Below, piece after piece: positions 48,187-59,699 of a stretch of 64,000 bases of DNA. Under the pieces are notes generated by a model that saw nothing but the letters and a program-made list of their open reading frames with translations, had not been told where the DNA came from and did not search any database. The stretch's first letter is position 1; each line of letters starts with the position of its first letter. The translations under genes were made by a program, and so were the position numbers. Source of the stretch: Isoetes taiwanensis (taxonomy: Eukaryota; Streptophyta; Lycopodiopsida; Isoetales; Isoetaceae); NCBI GenBank assembly GCA_021234155.1, contig JAJEKV010000015.1:1958852-2022851 (forward strand). Reading direction: 5' to 3'.

Positions 48187-48890
48187 ATTTTGGTAGATCA
48201 AATCATTGAGTTGGGCATAGGCTAACTCGTTAGGTTGGTTGGGTGCAGGAGACTTTGCCTTAGGTTAAACTATCCCAATTCCATAGCTAGTATGTGTGTT
48301 GGCCTAGTTATGAGAGGACTAAACTAATTAGATAGGAGGGTGTAAATTCGTAGGATAAGTATGTTAAGTGGTAGAGAAAAGAGGTCTCTTATTTTCAAGG
48401 GCCATAACTTTCTCTAGGAAAACTCAGATGGAAGCAATTTTTGCACCAACGTATCGGGCACGGTCCAATTACCCTAGGGGCATCAGCATCAATGTGGCAT
48501 CAAACAGGGCCAAGGGCACAGAGTGCTTTGCTAGCATTTTGGTGCCTCAGAATTAAAAAAAAAACACGTATTTTGCTAGCAGCACGCTCGTATAAAAATG
48601 CTTATTTTTGCCGTATAAAAAAATTGAATTTCAAAATAGAATGGCGGTTACTTTTTTTTGGTTCCTATCTTTCCTACTTGCATCCTTCGCCTTGCCTGTC
48701 CAACATAGTCGCCGCAGAAGAGCTTGCTTCCCCTAACCTTGTGCTTGACCTCCGCCACTATCGCCCTATCAGCGCCTCCTTTCGAACCTTATCCCACCAC
48801 CCAGCCAAACCCTTTACCAACATGGTAAGCCTCCTTTCAGTGGATATAATAGTCTCTTGTCGTACTTAACCAATGGTATCTCTATTTCTC
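48187..48890 (+). mobile_element. Leader of element B
   Basis: Resembles the leaders at 43.0 and 44.4 kb ('agggccataactttctctaggaaa.ctc.gat', a C/T-rich tract before an ATG at 48822). After that ATG the expected gag reading frame is not found. Confidence 0.6.
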
Positions 48891-51800
48891 TAGTAAGAAT
48901 TTTGTCTAGTAGTCACCCTTCCCTAAACCAACGCTGTGGTGCCAACGAGTCCGCCGGACTTGTATGACAATGGTGAGGTAGGAATAACCTAAGGGTTCTT
49001 CCTATCATTGCGGAATGATTTTCGCAACCATATCGACGAACATTCACGCTGAGCGATGGAAGGGAACTCCTCGGAGTGAGATAGACATAACTATAATTAA
49101 CGTTGTTTCTCTTTAGTGTCTAAGCCTTGACTCGTCTCATTTCCCAGGGAAAGGATCTCTCTTGGCCCAACTGACTAGGGACTGCCATGCAGCACCACTC
49201 TACACCATGGGTTTGGATTTCCTTAATCCTATCAACCTTCAATACTTCTTCTCCATGGTCGTGTTCTATGGATCACTTCCCCAGATCGCGATACATACTC
49301 TGTAATACATAGTAATTGCTTGTGTTGAAACCTCCACAATGATGTCAATACTTTTCTCTAATTTATCTAGAGTACAAGCTTTAGTATTATTGTGCCAAAC
49401 TTCACCGCCTATATGGCAGTAATTAATTCTCTCTGTCACAGGCATGCCAAATTGACGAATGGCCTATCCTCTTCTGGAATTGTTCTACCGTAACTGTCTA
49501 ATGGCATCCAACCATTGTTGAATAGTCATCTCCTTCTAGGATATCTAGATATGGTTGGGGCAAAGTGTTTTGAACCATTACTTTAGTGCCTAAACGTAAA
49601 AGTTCCACAAATGAACTTACATATTCCAAGGGATTATGTGAATATCCCAAAAGACAGTACCACTCAAAGACCTCTCAAGAGAGGCCTCTTCTATTAAAAA
49701 GAATCTTGGTGCATTCAATCCACCATGTTGTCCTAGGAAGATGAAAGTCTTCTTCCCTAAGCCATGCACCAAATGTTTAAAGAGCTTTTCAGCTCTTGCT
49801 GCCTTTCAAGCCAAAAATCTATCTTTGCATGATAGGAAAGACGCACCTTTAAGTCATGCCATTCATCCAAAGGCCGTGAGGTAATAATCTTCCCATCCAG
49901 ATCGCTAACTATCATCAATAATTGTCCTTCATTTTTTTTCTTCTTCAGTATATTTTCCTATGTCCATGGCCGATTCTCGTTATCCCGGCCCTTATGCGTG
50001 ACACGGCATATACAACTCACCATTTGGTTGTGACCTTTATTCAGTAGAGTCACCAATCCATTTAATCCTTTAGGTATTCTTTAACCATCTTGTGGCTTCT
50101 AAGCCGCTATTATATGCCATATGATATACCAGTTTATGTCCAAGGTTGATTCCAAAACCCCCAATGTTGTCGTACACCCTAGAAATGTTAGTTACTACGT
50201 TGCTCTGTCATGGCGTTATGCCACTGTTGTGGCATTCCAAATGACTTGGCATCCTCATCTAAGCCATAGTCATGGCCTAAGTTAGCAAGTGAGCCTTCGA
50301 ATGAATCGCACATTACCTCGAGTCATCAAGGTGCCTCCCTTGCATTTTTCTAAACCTTCCTAAAGTACCTACCCTGGCTTGTATTGACGGCTTATATCGA
50401 TGTTCGAGCCCTATATGTTCTAACTTACACTTCCATCTAACCCATGGGGGCCACCTCTGCCTGACCCGGGTATGGATGTGGGAGATCTAGTCTTAGGTAT
50501 CTATGCAAGGCACATTCGAACTTCTATTAGGTAACTGCTATTCGCCACCCATCTTGGAATTATACTATTGTATTGTTCAACCCCGTCATCTTAAGCTTTA
50601 TTCTATTGCCCATTGATATTTATTTCAAGTGCCAACTACAACATCCTACCTTAGCATGCAATAGATTGACTGTTGTTTCCACATTCCAGACATACTCTAG
50701 ACCCTTCATTGGTACGTATGGTGTACACTCGTCTTTCTCTCCTCGTGTCACTGCATAGATTACCTCTCTGAGATGTTTATCATATGTGTACATAGTACGT
50801 ACATAGCAAACATATATCCTCATTCCACAATGCTAGAGCTCTGCTCTAACTTAGCTAATAACCTTTGTAGTTCTTTGAAACAAAACCCATTGCCTATATA
50901 CCTTCCGATGTGGCTAAGCCATCTACTTCCCAAATGGACAGTAGCCAACTCTATGTTAGAATGGTATATGCTGCCTACATTTAAGATAGCGTCCCTAGGT
51001 ACTTCAACCATTTCCTTAGTGCCTTATAGTACTTCAGTCCCGTAAATAAACTATGATTCCCCCACGAGATTATGCCATAATTCCGAAGGTTACTACCCTA
51101 CATGAAAAGCTTTTCTAGGCTCCTCCAACTAAATATTCTTTGTGCCCCCAATATCAACCATGCTTTATCACAATTAACCTACTTTGTTAAGTTATCATGT
51201 CAACTTCAATTTTTGATCGCTTTTAGATATTCTTGTCTTTGGCTCCCTCATAATGAGATGGAGACATTAAACCCTCTCACTCTCATAATAGGAAACCCCT
51301 ATGTTCGAACCTAGTCTTAAAGTCATAATTTTAAGAGGTCTATACCTCAAGGCAAGGGATCTTCCAGCTTCTACTTCAGTGTCTATAATTGCTCCCTGTA
51401 AGTAGGGTAACTCTTTGGATGTATGGACTATTGGTCTATATAATCTCACCCCTTCTAATCTATACACCTCGTCTTGATTTTCATTGGGACTTCGAATTCC
51501 TATGTTTTGCCCTCTTGTCCGGTCAGCCTAAGGGAATGATCGGCAAAGTCACCATCCTTCTCTTCTTCCATCATTGGACGTCATATTTTATACATCATGT
51601 TAATCCAATAGATACTCTCAGCTTATAACACTGAATTAATTCATTGGTATCTAGAACCTTTGAATAGTTAACTTCCCATTATCTGTTATTTCAATTCTAT
51701 TCCAACCATCCTCGGGATGTTTTTGAATGTAACATCACCGTATATGTTAGACTTACTCTACATATTTTTTCTGATTTGAACTCCTTTCATATCCCTTAGT

Positions 51801-53060
51801 ACGATGTATCTAAGATAGTCAACTCCAACCATTGGGATAATTTGAATACTTATCTTTGGTAGATCATACCTAATATAATATCTTCATATATAAGCATATC
51901 ATTATGTTTATTCCTTAAACCTTGTCAAGTAATATTTCATTCGCCTTGTACGAATTTTCTACTATCTTCCAATATGACATACATCTGAATGTCACAGTCG
52001 ACATCCTCGATATCCTCACTAATGTAGTATTTGATACTACTAAATCCTTTCGACATCTACTTCTCAATGCATTTATCTTATACCTTAAACATGTTGTGTT
52101 TTTCACACCACACTTTTTAGACTCTCTAACCTTAGTTTGCCTTGATCCTCAAGCTCTAGTCACAAATTCCCAAGGAGAGATGCCACCCTAAGTTCCCAGT
52201 GGACATGTTTAATGTCTAGTTATAGGAACTGTTATCTTCATTATTTCTGTATTCATATGCACTGTGAACTAAAAGTTCTATTATACACCCTTTGTTATGC
52301 CATTAAATGGTCCTAGTATGCATATACCAATGCAGAACTACTCCTCGGGATACTCACACGATACCAAGTCCAAAGCACATTCTCCTTGGTGAGATGTTCA
52401 TTGGGCACCTTGCCAGCCCCTCGTGTCTCACACTTGCCGTCTGGGTACATTACTTGCCTCTTCCTTCATAGTATAGCTTCACCAAAGCTCCAACATACCT
52501 TGCAGCTTTAAGACGGTTGCACCTTCTGCTAGCAATTGTCGTCTTCCATTGCGACGGTCTTATAGAATGCTTATTCCCGCCTTCGTTCAGTTCGACCTCG
52601 ACTATCTTGACCTTGTGTGGAAACTACATTCCACACTATTGTCCAGTCTTTTGTTGAGTGTCTTGATGCTCCCAACGGAGATATGATGCGTCCATTTCCT
52701 TAACTTGTACTGTACATGATGGCCATGCATTTGACCAACGTCATTAAGCGTATCCATGTGTCTACGTGGTCATTTTACTCAGGCATAGCCTTGCATCTAT
52801 ATTGCACGCCTTAGGAATGTCAGCCTCCTTATGAAATGCAACTTATGCATAATTTTATAACCTAGATAATAGATTCGCGTCCTCATACACCATTATTCTC
52901 TACCTTTTCGTAAATGGCAATATATATGTCGCATGATAAATCAATCCTCGTAATTATTAAGTTCAGTGATTCATTAGGATAACAAACATCCTCATACCAA
53001 TTTTCTCGATTATCAATCCAAAATAAGGATACCTTACCACTCCTTATTCCCAACATTCAG
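48891..53060. other. Decayed retroelement-like DNA, unresolved
   Basis: About 4 kb that is C/T-rich on the plus strand, as in coding DNA read from the minus strand. The minus strand shows many short open runs, for example 50820-51011, 51267-51467 and the peptide VDCDIQMYVILEDSRKFV near 51985, but stops are frequent and I found no RT, protease, integrase or zinc knuckle in it. It is probably an old insertion, because it separates the leader at 48.2-48.8 kb from the zinc knuckle at 53.13 kb. Confidence 0.3.
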
Positions 53061-53072
53061 CATTTCTACTTC

Positions 53073-53268
53073 AAGCAAGAGTCCAGGACCTGCTCAACCA
53101 TCACTATATAACAAGCTCAAGAAGCACCAGACATGCTTTCGATGCTTCCGCCGTGGACACCGTAGTCACAACTGCCCTTTTGTGATACATGAAGATCGCA
53201 TGGCCATAGCACAAGTGGACAACAACCCAGGCGGCATCAATGTAACAGTGCCCCATAAGATGTCTTAG
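53073..53268 (+). pseudogene. Gag C-terminus with CCHC zinc knuckle
   Basis: The plus strand reads LYNKLKKHQTCFRCFRRGHR and then SHNCPF. CFRCFRRGHRSHNC at 53134-53175 is an exact CX2CX4HX4C zinc knuckle, the RNA-binding motif of retrotransposon nucleocapsid. It ends at a stop at about 53266. The upstream gag body is not recognisable. Confidence 0.75.
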
Positions 53269-53279
53269 TGAGTTGTATC

Positions 53280-54020
53280 TGTGCGATGTCAATATAAGAA
53301 TATCTGTATGTCTGGTAAATGTATGGATACAACTAATGAATTAATATGTGTGCACATGTGGATGTAATTTATGGTTAAGATAGACAGTGTAGGTCTGGAA
53401 AGATGCGAGATAGTAGAAAAAAGAAAAGTATTTCAAAATATGGTGGAAAATAGAATAGAATAGAAAGAAAATGTTGATATAATAAAGTGTAGAGTGAATG
53501 GGTGCTAAATATAATAGAATCGAAAATATAATTATGTATGTGTTACACAAATTATTGAAGGAATAATGAGAATTAAATTATGATTATAAAAAGGTTAGAA
53601 ATAATAAATGATGAAGAACGTGTGTGTATAATTAATGTTAAGATATATATGTAAAAATATGAGATATAGTGCAATATATAATTGTATTAAAGGATAAGTA
53701 TAAATGTGATGTGCAGGTAAAACACTGAGGGTAGCAATATATGCATTGTTAAAACTGTAAGTTGCTGCAAAATTAAATTAGGGCAAGCTGCAATAAAACA
53801 AATTGTAAAGTGAAGGAATAGTATAATAGACATATAGACAGAGTAAATATGATTAGAATGAGTTTCTAGTAAACAGAGTCCCACCAACCTTGCCTTCAAA
53901 AAAAAAAAAAAAAAAAGAGTTTCTAGTAAACAGTGCGAGAATTATAAGTGTGTATAATATTAAGAGAAGAAATAAAAGTTATCTATGCCTATGCCCGTGT
54001 ATAATATATAATCAGCTACA
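53280..54020. other. AT-rich intergenic DNA
   Basis: Very AT-rich with many ATAATA/TATATA runs. The only structured feature is the micro-insertion at 53877-53916. Confidence 0.5.
53877..53916 (+). mobile_element. 40-bp micro retro-insertion with 17-bp TSD
   Basis: GAGTTTCTAGTAAACAG is repeated perfectly at 53860-53876 and 53917-53933. The insert is 21 bases (agtcccaccaaccttgccttc) plus about 19 A. It is the extreme 3' end of a retroposed element or RNA. CCTTC(A)n resembles the 3' end of the LINE at 33.75 kb (GTCCTTC(A)n). Confidence 0.88.
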
Positions 54021-54027
54021 AGTGTGG

Positions 54028-54835
54028 GATGCTATGATGTGGTTCAGCACCAGATAACGGGTATGATGGTGGGTGGGGTCTTGCCTAGCTTGGCTACAGG
54101 ACTCCTATGTGCTAGGCTTATAGCCTGTCACTGAGTGTGGCCCAGGTATGGGCCTGACACTCTCTGGGTCGCAGGAGACGTGGTCCTGGACTCGAACGGG
54201 CACGGAGAGCCGGCCTTTAGATTTAGGGGAGTAAGTCGGGTACGGATGCGGGGGTCACTGAGTTGGTGTCACGTGTTCTCTAGCACACCCAGAAATCCAT
54301 CATGCTCGGGAAGGGGATGCCTCCTTGACCTGCCTCATCGGACCAGGGAGGTGTAATCCGGAGTAGTCTCATAGGGTGATTCCATGGGATTGCATCTCCA
54401 AAGGGCTACAATCCCGCCATCGCATGTTTCAGCCTATCTGCAAAGTGTGCACAGGAGGAGCGGATGGGCCAGCCAATGCCATGTTATACTTCTGTCTGCT
54501 GTTATTTGAAGGCCTTGACTATCAATCGACCCCATGAGTATGAGGCGTGGTAGAGCCCTTATTTATGGTGCATTTCCTTTGTTATGTTGGTATTCTATTG
54601 TTAATTGTATTGATGATGATGGGCCACCCTTCGTGGTGGTATATTATTTATTAGTACTGTTATCAAGTGTTAACATGTATGTATGCTTCCGTTATATAGG
54701 ACTCCCATAGAAGGCGTGGGACAAATGACACCTCCGTGTCCTTCACCCGGACACTTGGCCATCACAAGTGGTCTGAGTCAGATGGAGGGCATTTTCGTGG
54801 TGATGGAGTCGCTATGGGAGGGGAATTTCCCGTAG
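54028..54835 (+). mobile_element. LTR copy C (truncated at both ends)
   Basis: Begins inside the family at 'ggatgctatgatgtggttcagcac', matching 46317 in copy B, and follows A and B to 'gaggggaatttcc' at 54820. No primer-binding site follows; the sequence runs straight into an H3-like frame. Confidence 0.75.
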
Positions 54836-55283
54836 ATGGGAGCATATGTCACAAGGCGTAAAGTTATTATGTACAAGTTGGGAGGCAACTGTGATGAGCA
54901 TCTTCAAGCCGTGGGCGGGATAGGCAAGGCTACCTCCTCCAATCATTGCCAAGATCAGGTCAATGCTGTTGGACATCCTCCTACGACAAGTAAGACCCTC
55001 CCCAAGCCACCAGCTGCCAAGAAGAAGCTCCATAGGTGGAAACCTGGCAGGGTAGCCTTGAGGAAGATTCGAAAATATCAGAAGTCCACCGAGTCCCTGC
55101 TCATTCCAACGGTTGGTTCGGGAGATTGCCCAAGAATTCAAGATCGGCCTCAGGTTCCAAACCTACGCTATCCTTATATTGCAGGAAGCCATAGAGGATT
55201 ACTTGGTGGCTCTTTTTGGAGACGCAAACCTTTGTGCCATTCACGCCAAGTGTGTTACAATAGAGAATTCGAGGGATCGATAG
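54836..55283 (+). pseudogene. Histone H3-like pseudogene, canonical type, fused to LTR C
   Basis: The frame opened by ATG 54836 contains, from about 55005, [20 protein letters not shown] and [14 protein letters not shown], the H3 alpha-N region. About 14 bp encoding the RKLP stretch is then missing. After the resulting shift the next frame reads [40 protein letters not shown] and IHAKCVTIE, ending at a stop at 55281. The order and spacing are those of canonical H3, with a changed tail (PAAKKKLH instead of GGVKKPH) and no proper C-terminus. There is no intron. The upstream ATG lies at the LTR junction, so the 5' part is LTR-derived. Confidence 0.8.
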
Positions 55284-55289
55284 CATGGG

Positions 55290-57000
55290 CATTGTACCTT
55301 TGTTTTGTACTATGGCATTATTGTATATCTATTTTTTTGTTATAAATATAGACTTTTCAGTCTTATGTACATGCATATGTGTTCGTGTGCTATTGCCAAT
55401 CTCGAAGCACCACACATGAGGAAAGCATCGCCCATGTGGCTCGACGTCCAATATCACCAATTCTAAAGGATCGTCTATTGAGGAGTCATGTCAATTCCAA
55501 AGTTGCACCCATTAGAAAGCTGACTCACACCTACTGACAATTCCAAAGCATCACATATGAGGAGTTGACTCATACCTACTACAGTTTCAAAGTATCCCCT
55601 ATGTAGAGCTTATACATATCTACTACCAACACCTCTCAACTCCAAAGCATCATCCATTGGCAGCTTACTTTCGCTCGAAGACATTATGTGGACGTACATT
55701 GTCATCGCCAATCTCAGGCACAAGAAGAAGACCGAAGTCCTATAAAGGTTGCAGAGTATTGTATGGATGACTTGATTTCTCCTCAATTGAGTTCCCCCCA
55801 CAAATTCAACGGTTGTTAAGTTTCCAGCAGGAAGATATTGAGCCCGTGGATACCCTTTCGAGGTTGCGACACCTGATGTTGCAACTTCGAAAGGGTTGCA
55901 ACATCAAGTGTCGTACTTCAGAAGCTTTCGTCGCCATGGGGCCCCATATAACTAATATTAATGATGTCGAAGTTCCATGGAACTGGATGAGGAAGGGGAG
56001 GACTTGCTAGAAAACAAAGATCGTGTTTGAGAAGAGAAACAGGAAGCCAAGGAAGAGGAAATGTTAGTGGACATAAACAAAGAAGTGGCTACCTCCACTT
56101 CGAAAGAAGTAAAGGCCCTGAGCAACCATGTCACGCACTTCTTCCTATTAGCATTCAGGGAAGGGCAGGTCCTATTTATTGCTCGGCGCCTAGTTCCTGA
56201 GGCCGAGGCATCATGGTGGGCTCTTCATGCCTTATCAACTTTGGCAGGTCACAAGAAGATAAACTACCGCACGTTCACTCTTGTGCTGATATGACATGAC
56301 CTTGCCATTGCCACCTTGGGCTAAGATATAGCTGCCTGGATAAGTATGAAATTAGTCGTAGCAGGTATGAAATTACTCGTGGCAGCACCTTTGGGAACCG
56401 CCTTCTCGTCAAAAGTTGTATCAGCAGCTGCCCTTACCATCAGTCCAGACATCACCTTGCTCTATCATCGATGGTCACCTGAGCCTCTAACTCCCATGGA
56501 GGAAGGCGCAAGACCGAGCTCCTGGAATTATTCTTATGTAATAATTGTATTGGCCTTTAGGCATTATTCTATGCATAGCGATAATTGGCATTCTTTTGGT
56601 ATTATATAATACAAATATGGGTCGTTAGACTACTTCTTGTATGGACAATCTTTGTCTATGTTAAATCATTCTCCTTTGATTCATATGCATGTCTCATCCA
56701 TAATCTATTTTCTCTTTGATATAGACGGCATACGGAATCCTCCCCGGACTACCCCAATGGAACATGGGTGGTTAACTCCTGAGTAGGAACTTGTTCTCAT
56801 GAAGTGCCGGATGGACAAGGTTCATGCATATTTATTGCAAAGGAACCCTCCACCTATGGTTCATGATTATGGTCTCGAAGTGTCTCCTCACCTGCATCGG
56901 CGCGTGCTCATGCTACGCTGACACGTTCCAAGCGTGCTTACAGCTCTTTGTCATCTGATGCTAGTTCGAATTCTTCTGACTCCACGGATTCTTCAACTTC
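55290..57000 (+). other. Link between the H3 relic and a gypsy gag; charged ORFs
   Basis: Short open stretches at 55813-56010 and 56061-56294 (+) have gag-like composition (STSKEVKALSNHVTHFFLLA) without a definite motif. The phrase 'ccaaagcatc.cc.atg.ggag' recurs at about 55400-55650 in a loose repeat. No gene is supported. Confidence 0.35.
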
Positions 57001-57049
57001 ACAAGAAGATCATGCCAAGTCCCCTTAAATGCACTATCAGAAGGCGGTT

Positions 57050-57565
57050 GGCTCTGCAATCACCAGTATTTAAAAGAATCGCAAGCTTGCACAATTCTCA
57101 GGCAAGTCCAAGTCTGGAGTTGATGCCGAGTCATGGCTCAACGAAATGCATGAATTTGGTAAGTCCTATGATATGATTGAGAAAGATATTGGTAAGATGG
57201 CAACCACTAATCTTACAGGATTTGATGGAAGGGATATGCTAGTGAGACGGCCTAATTAGGGGTACATGCAAGTTCAAAATCTTCACAGAGGCATTTAAGT
57301 CTCACTATGTTCTAAGGGTGCATCGATGTCAGCAGATACAGACCTTCTATTGCTTGGAATAGAAAAGCATGTCAGTGCCATCATATATAGACGAGTTTAT
57401 GCATCTGCGCCTATATGCCCTAGGTATTACAGAGCGTTGCACAGTTGAAGGATACATTGAGGGGTTACCTCCAACCCTTAGGAAGATGGTGCGCACTAGT
57501 GACCCTAAGACAGTGGCAGGAGCAAAGGCCAAAGCACTTAGCCTGGAAGAGGATACCCCCAAGTT
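57050..57565 (+). pseudogene. Ty3/gypsy gag domain fragment
   Basis: Around 57090-57180 the plus strand reads FSGKSKSGVDAESWLNEMHE. After shifts it reads FKSHYVLRVHRCQQIQTFYC, a stop, then MSVPSYIDEFMHLRLYALGI and EGYIEGLPPTLRKMV. This is the retrotransposon gag domain (pattern 'F...F..RFVP...R..K...F..L.QG.MSV..Y..EF..L...A' ending 'F..GL.P.LR'). It is broken at two or three places. Confidence 0.75.
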
Positions 57566-58600
57566 TTCCTATCTGCGTTCCTCTACTTTTAAGTACAACT
57601 ATGAAATATATGATAAATGTATAACTATGAAATGTATGAAATGTTTTTTATCAGACGTTGTCAATGTCAGCTATAAATTCTTGTCAGATCTGTATCTTCT
57701 ATCTTGTTCATTTGTGATTTCATTCATTTCCTTATACATATGTCGGGAGCATAGCCACGACGCGAAAACACGATGTTTGTAGATTTTGGTATGGCCCTTT
57801 TCACACCATGACTACGATGCGAAAACAACTATTCCATGGCGAGAGCATGATACATTCCACACCGTAGATATTATGAATTTTTTTAATTCTAGGTGTTTAT
57901 GGGATCAGGAGAGACCATACTAGTTATTTCAAATTTTTCTCCTTCGTAAAAACCGCTCATATCCATGGAAGGCGCTAACCCTGATATCACACAAAATAAG
58001 TCACCTGACGAGCGCTAGAATGTAGATTACGTCATTACTAGCAGCGTCACAGATCTAGAGCCTATTAAAGTTGCTCCCATATACAACCCAGCACATGGAC
58101 GTGGATAACACTACCCTTACAGATGGATTCTAGCAAAAGCTTGGAAACGTTGTCCATGACGTTAGCAACAGTATAGATAACTTTTTCCAGAATTCGATAG
58201 TACCTCCTACCTGGTTGTCCTTTTTGAGCTCCGTAAGGTTGTGCGGGAAGGTATTTTCTGCGAGCCGTCCGTCCGCCACAACATTTTCCAGTTCCTGATG
58301 ATTCCATTGTGGTGGCATTGGACACAGCTCTAGATCCAACTACCACTCTGCCCTTCCCCACCCCTGGCGCGGACACAATAGAGGAAGCTATCGGTTCATA
58401 TGTCATGTGGCTGAGACTGATGGCATCCATGTCCAGCGTGGAGAAGAGACCCTTCCAGTTCATGTGTAATGTATATGCTCAGAGCTCCAAGGAACCCCTT
58501 CAATGAGCAGCAGATGATATTAGAAAATGATTAGCGGGAGACGGCTGGTCCAAGCCAGGTACCATAGCAAGTTGACCAGGGGCACGATCCCCAATGGCTG
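57566..58600 (+). other. Intergenic/retroelement-derived DNA, no clear gene
   Basis: A stretch at 57788 (gtatggcccttttcacacca) resembles the end of the possible MITE at 37.69 kb. Open frames on both strands at 58065-58506 have no motif. Confidence 0.35.
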
Positions 58601-58609
58601 CTGAATCAC

Positions 58610-59137
58610 GTGTTCCTTTTTAACAAATGGATGCCACCACAACTTTCTTCACAAATGGTTATCTCTGATCAGAAGCAAGACGCCCAGAGGGAGGAAGATG
58701 GAAGCGGTGATGGGAATCCTCAGGACACTGAGGAAGGTGGAAGTGGAAACGGAGGGGATAAGGATGATCAGAGGGATCAGGGAGATCAGAAGGACCAGCA
58801 AGATCAGCAAGATCAGCAGGATCAACAGCATCAGCAAGATCAACGTGATGGAAGAGAGGATGATCACGGAAGCCCAGTTCCAGTGGAACAACTAACGCGA
58901 GGGCCCCTTCCCAGCGTAAGCAGAAATCCATGCCCAAGAGATCCAGTTAGACAAAGCCTCGAAGGCTTGTTCCTAGTTGGAGACAAGCTGAGAGAGATGC
59001 AGCCAGGAAGACAGACAAGCTTGGAAATAAGCAGAAGGAAGGGGAGTCTAATGTTACACAAGGCCCCCAAAATTGAACCAGTAGATTTTTTTGTTATGGT
59101 TTGGTGGTGGAAACCAAATCCATTAATCAGTACATGT
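58610..59137 (+). pseudogene. ORF with Asp-Gln repeats, possibly gag spacer
   Basis: 176 open codons from ATG 58610. The central part is hydrophilic (DGSGDGNPQDTEEGGSGNGG), and a repeated DQQ block (58781-58845) is encoded by a 9-bp minisatellite of the gatcagcaa type. In the alternative frame the 3' part reads as a strongly basic segment (SQRKQKSMPKRSS, RKTDKLGNKQKEGE). This suggests a past frameshift that separated an acidic and a basic half. No family was recognised. Confidence 0.35.
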
Positions 59138-59249
59138 TAGTGGGTTCAAAAGTTTACAAACCATATCTGGTTATCTAATATGGTTCATCAACATATTTTT
59201 CTAGAGTGATAAGCCGACATTATTTTGTGACATGGTATTGAAAGATGGC

Positions 59250-59695
59250 AATTTTAATTGGTTTTTTTAACAACTTAAACTATTTGATATGTACTATTGT
59301 TCTCTATGTAAAGTTTAGTAGACTGGTATTTGGTCACATTTATCCTCTTTAGTATATTGACATGATAATTTTAAGCACACAATTATCATGATAATTTACA
59401 ATGATTAATCACCAATACACAACGTGGTAAATGATCTTGGTTTAAATATGCTAATATGACTTTTTTTAGCCTAGTTTTCTCAATGGTGCTAAAACATAAT
59501 TATTTTACTTGGTTTTTCCAACAACTTAAAATGCCTATTACGAACGAATGTTTAGTATTTCAAGTTTAATAGAATGGTATTTGATCGCATCTCTCTTCCT
59601 AAGTATGAATCAGTAAAGTATTCAGTTATTTTTAGCAATTAATGGTCAATATATAACGTGGTAAACTGACATGGTTTAAATTTATTAATACTTAA
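59250..59695. repeat. Two diverged tandem units of about 250 bp
   Basis: 59252-59460 and 59504-59692 share 'ttggtttttt.aacaacttaaa', 'gt.tagta..caagtttaatag.ctggtatttg.tc.cat' and 'aatatataacgtggtaaa.tgac.tggtttaaat.t'. Confidence 0.65.
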
Positions 59696-59699
59696 ATTT

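Noticed and set aside
50620-52106. Endogenous pararetrovirus movement-protein-like frame
   Set aside because: Some minus-strand peptides look coherent, but no diagnostic motif of a virus family is visible and stops are frequent.
58649-58937. Hydrophobic Leu/Ile-rich minus-strand ORFs
   Set aside because: They are the complement of the DQQ minisatellite; the apparent membrane helix is a repeat artefact.
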